Source: Betaproteobacteria bacterium (GTDB lineage Bacteria > Pseudomonadota > Gammaproteobacteria > Burkholderiales > SG8-39). Taken from it: a stretch of 5,082 nt of DNA. How positions within the stretch are numbered: the first letter of the stretch is position 1; every line of letters begins with the position of its first letter. The stretch covers positions 1 to 5,082 of the forward strand of contig VBCP01000476.1 in assembly GCA_005888925.1 (NCBI GenBank), read 5' to 3'. This document shows, in pieces, positions 5,070 to 5,082 of the stretch. Under the pieces are notes generated by a model. That model saw nothing but the letters and a program-made list of their open reading frames with translations, made no database searches and was not told the origin of the DNA. Both the position numbers and the translations under genes were made by a program.

Positions 5070-5082
5070 GGGGGCAGCTCCC
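5070..5082. repeat. 13-nt imperfect palindrome, possible REP-type repeat (may be cut by window end)
   Basis: GGGGGC-A-GCTCCC pairs as 6-base arms around one base, with a single G-T pair. It sits 11 nt before the ATG at 5058 and reaches the last base of the window, so a longer element may be truncated. Read on the plus strand it matches the minus-strand reading of 1503-1515 at 10 of 13 positions (GGGG.CAG..CCC), and both are preceded by an A/T-rich run. A REP-like mobile palindrome is the favoured reading; a leader hairpin affecting translation of the downstream gene is an alternative. Confidence 0.4.

Noticed and set aside
1..5082. CRISPR array, tRNA/rRNA, insertion sequence or prophage
   Set aside because: No regularly spaced repeats, no tRNA-like cloverleaf, no transposase or phage gene seen on either strand; the only repeats are two short palindromes and paralogous coding sequence.

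Overview
The window is GC-rich (by eye about two-thirds G+C) and densely coding, with about 250 non-coding bases in total. Two Bug/TctC-type tripartite-tricarboxylate-transporter (TTT) binding proteins, a TrxC-type thioredoxin and a ubiquitin-like/Mut7-C RNase suggest a betaproteobacterium, most likely Burkholderiales-like. This is inferred from gene content; no rRNA or tRNA was seen.

Layout. (1) 1-798, +: 3' part of a Bug/TctC periplasmic binding protein, cut by the window edge. (2) 785-1495, -: ubiquitin-like + Mut7-C PIN-type RNase with a C-terminal zinc ribbon, convergent with and overlapping gene 1. (3) 1551-1814 and 1900-2133, +: two small HTH-like proteins that are paralogues of each other, divergent from the RNase gene across a 55-bp spacer holding a 13-bp palindrome. 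(4) 2225-3349, +: M20 family metallohydrolase (ArgE/DapE type), followed with a 13-nt overlap by (5) 3337-4281, +: a complete Bug/TctC binding protein with signal peptide. (6) 4278-4700, -: thioredoxin 2 (trxC), and (7) 4705-5058, -: a conserved all-helical protein of unknown function lying 4 nt upstream of trxC.

How they fit together. The M20 hydrolase and the second Bug protein form a probable uptake/catabolism pair: the Bug protein would bind a carboxylated compound in the periplasm and the cytosolic hydrolase would cleave an acyl or peptide bond in it or in a relative. No TctA/TctB membrane subunits are present, so both Bug proteins are orphans here. The unknown protein and TrxC form a second, translationally coupled pair. 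The RNase and the two mini-HTH proteins sit between the Bug modules.

The observations most worth following are the tandem mini-HTH pair beside the Ub-Mut7-C RNase, and two related 13-nt G-run palindromes at 1503-1515 and 5070-5082, in opposite orientation, that look like REP-type repeats. I see nothing that amounts to a clearly new system; the RNase/mini-HTH neighbourhood is the least explained part.
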